A DNA stretch of 43,693 nucleotides from Clostridia bacterium (GTDB lineage: Bacteria > Bacillota > Clostridia > Oscillospirales > CAG-272). The stretch lies in assembly GCA_017451545.1 (NCBI GenBank), contig JAFTOB010000068.1, forward strand, positions 1 through 43,693. Direction: 5' to 3'. Positions 42,439 to 43,693 of the stretch are shown here, one piece after another. The first letter of the stretch is position 1. Each line of letters opens with the position of its first letter. A model generated the notes under the pieces. The model was not told where the DNA came from. It made no database searches and worked only from the letters and a program-made list of their open reading frames with translations. The position numbers were made by a program, and so were the translations under genes.

Positions 42439-43308
42439 ATGAAAGAATACAGATACGAGCAGGAGCAGGCCGTAATCACCAAAACGGGAATTGAATTTTT
42501 CCTGCAGAAGATGCCCAACTCGGTGGGACGGGTCAACCCCCACGTGCATTCGGCCATTGAAATACTTTACATCGTCAAGGGAAGGTTCCGTATGTTCGCC
42601 GACGACACCGAGGTGGTGGTCGGTGAGGGCTGTACGGTGCTTTTCCGCTCCAACGCGGTGCATAAGATCTTTCCGCTGAGCCCCGGAGAATCCTTTTACT
42701 ACGTGCTGAAGGTCAAGCCCGCCCTGATTATGGACTTCTCTTCCCCCGACGAGCGCGGATCCTATCTTATGGATCTGGCACTGAGAACCGGCGACCGAAA
42801 GGTTATGTGGACGGCGAAGGAATCCGAGGACAGCGGCATTTCCGCCGAAATACTAAATATAGCAAAGGAGGCCGAGCGTCGGGACTACGGCTACGATATC
42901 GCTATGAAGGCTGGGGCGGCGAGGGTACTTCTCGCCATTTTGCGAGACACGCGCCCCATTGAGAGCCGACTTGACTGCGGCCTCAGCGAAAACAACATCC
43001 GCCGCATTTACGACGTGACGGTCTACATCAACTCACATTACGGCGAAAACCTGACCGCCGCCGACTGCGCGGCGCGCGCCATTATGAGTGTCAGCTATTT
43101 TTCGCGTTGCTTTGCCAAGGTCACGGGCAAGAGCTTTAAGGATTATCTCAACACGGTGCGCGTGGGTCACGCCGAAAAGGCGCTTGCCACCACCGACCGA
43201 TCGGTCACCGAGATCGCCGCCGATTGCGGCTTTTCCAACGTTTCCTATTTTATTTCGGTATACAAAAAGCTCAAGGGCATCACGCCCCTCGCCGCAAGAA
43301 AGGCTTGA
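42439..43308 (+). CDS. AraC-family regulator with N-terminal cupin domain
   Basis: 289 aa. Residues 25-110 form a sugar-sensing cupin (NPHVHSAIEILYIVKGRF, EGCTVLFRSNAVHKI). Residues ~190-289 carry two helix-turn-helix units: LTAADCAARAIMSVSYFSRC and VTEIAADCGFSNVSYFISVY, with the AraC signature FKKLKGITPL-like end. It likely senses a sugar and activates the divergent GH38 gene. GAGGAG is 11 nt upstream of ATG. Ends in a clear intrinsic terminator. Confidence 0.9.
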   Translation: MKEYRYEQEQAVITKTGIEFFLQKMPNSVGRVNPHVHSAIEILYIVKGRFRMFADDTEVVVGEGCTVLFRSNAVHKIFPLSPGESFYYVLKVKPALIMDFSSPDERGSYLMDLALRTGDRKVMWTAKESEDSGISAEILNIAKEAERRDYGYDIAMKAGAARVLLAILRDTRPIESRLDCGLSENNIRRIYDVTVYINSHYGENLTAADCAARAIMSVSYFSRCFAKVTGKSFKDYLNTVRVGHAEKALATTDRSVTEIAADCGFSNVSYFISVYKKLKGITPLAARKA

Positions 43309-43320
43309 TTTTTATTGATT

Positions 43321-43348
43321 GGGATCCCTGTTCGGGGATCCCTTTTTT
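43321..43348 (+). terminator. Intrinsic terminator of the AraC-type gene
   Basis: GGGATCCC-TGTTCG-GGGATCCC stem-loop followed by T6. Confidence 0.88.
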
Positions 43349-43693
43349 AATGAATAATGAAGTCGCTTCGCTAATGAATAATGAATAATGAATAATTGAG
43401 GAAGAAAATCGTTCCGATTTTCGATTTTATTGTATTTAGACAGACCGATAAATCGGGCCGGGCGCCCCGGCGGGCAAGGATCGGGTGGCGTGACCTTTAA
43501 TCGCACGCGATCACCCGACGGGGACGTTGCCGATAAATCGGAATTTGAATGGTTCAAACAGGTTTCACCAAAACCAACCTCGGAAGCGGTTAAGACAATG
43601 GCTCTCCCTTTGGGAGAGCTGGCGCGAAGCGACTGAGAGGGTAAAAAAGCCCTCTCCGGCACGGCAAGCCGCGCCACCTCCCCCAATGGGGGA
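43349..43693. repeat. Repeat-rich intergenic region to the window end
   Basis: Three layers are visible and no gene. First, AATGAATAATGA direct repeats with a TCGCTTCGC interruption (43349-43399). Second, two copies of the palindrome CCGATAAATCGG (about 43445 and 43530), the same as the ends of the 9707-9918 element. Third, two inverted copies of a ~42-nt hairpin element at 43600-43641 (GGCTCTCCCTTTGGGAGAGC start) and 43650-43693, joined by GTAAAAAAG. The last may be cut by the window edge. Confidence 0.65.

Noticed and set aside
43349-43399. AATGAATAATGA direct repeats as a possible CRISPR array
   Set aside because: The repeat is only about 9-12 nt and there are no unique spacers of regular length; no cas genes occur in the window.

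Overview
The window looks like chromosomal DNA of an anaerobic, spore-former-lineage member of the Clostridia, probably an uncultured gut or rumen Oscillospirales/Christensenellales-type organism. The basis is a complete clostridial-order Rnf complex (rnfCDGEAB), spoVAC, a Firmicutes-type CarD, AAAGGAGG-type ribosome sites, TTGACA-N17-TATAAT promoters, and carbohydrate enzymes typical of plant- or mucin-glycan users. This is inference from gene content; no marker gene was compared.

Layout. 1-729 is the 3' end of valS, followed by a 0.5-kb palindromic non-coding element. 1346-7929 holds an M20 peptidase divergent from a two-gene glycoside hydrolase operon (GH78 rhamnosidase plus a GH106-like enzyme). 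7972-8588 is a small AT-rich divergon (XRE repressor / AbrB-like protein) with matched operators. 8623-12813 is a run of minus-strand genes: CarD, SpoVAC, a TIM-barrel sugar isomerase, and a PHP phosphoesterase with a ThrE-type exporter. 12938-18312 is a plus-strand operon: a degenerate AroE-AroK-like fusion, a calcineurin-type phosphoesterase and a very large secreted beta-helix plus endonuclease/exonuclease/phosphatase protein. 18352-26787 is one long minus-strand transcription unit, rnfCDGEAB running directly into an SbcD/SbcC-like (YhaO/YhaN-like) pair.

26995-28383 has tRNA-Met, tRNA-Glu and a rubredoxin-ferritin operon, with unusual tandem cassettes downstream of tRNA-Glu. 28627-30702 has a lipoprotein and queT with a preQ1-I riboswitch. 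31064-33386 is an autoregulated TetR gene with an acyl-CoA synthetase. 33502-35258 is an ECF sigma factor with a membrane partner. 35374-35933 has a REP-like element and tRNA-Lys with a cassette built like the one at tRNA-Glu. 36053-43308 has a flavodoxin, a GLUG-repeat lipoprotein, a GH38 alpha-mannosidase and a divergent AraC/cupin regulator. 43349-43693 is repeat-rich intergenic DNA.

The most unusual signal is at the tRNA loci. Downstream of both tRNA-Glu and tRNA-Lys, the terminator stem continues as a perfect 27-28 bp inverted repeat into the acceptor 3' strand and CCA of the tRNA itself. Beyond it lie cassettes carrying a GGGTTCGA T-arm half and, about 70-90 nt later, the other T-arm half of that particular tRNA. 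The second most interesting item is the AroE-AroK-like fusion, which has lost the shikimate kinase P-loop and key shikimate dehydrogenase residues.
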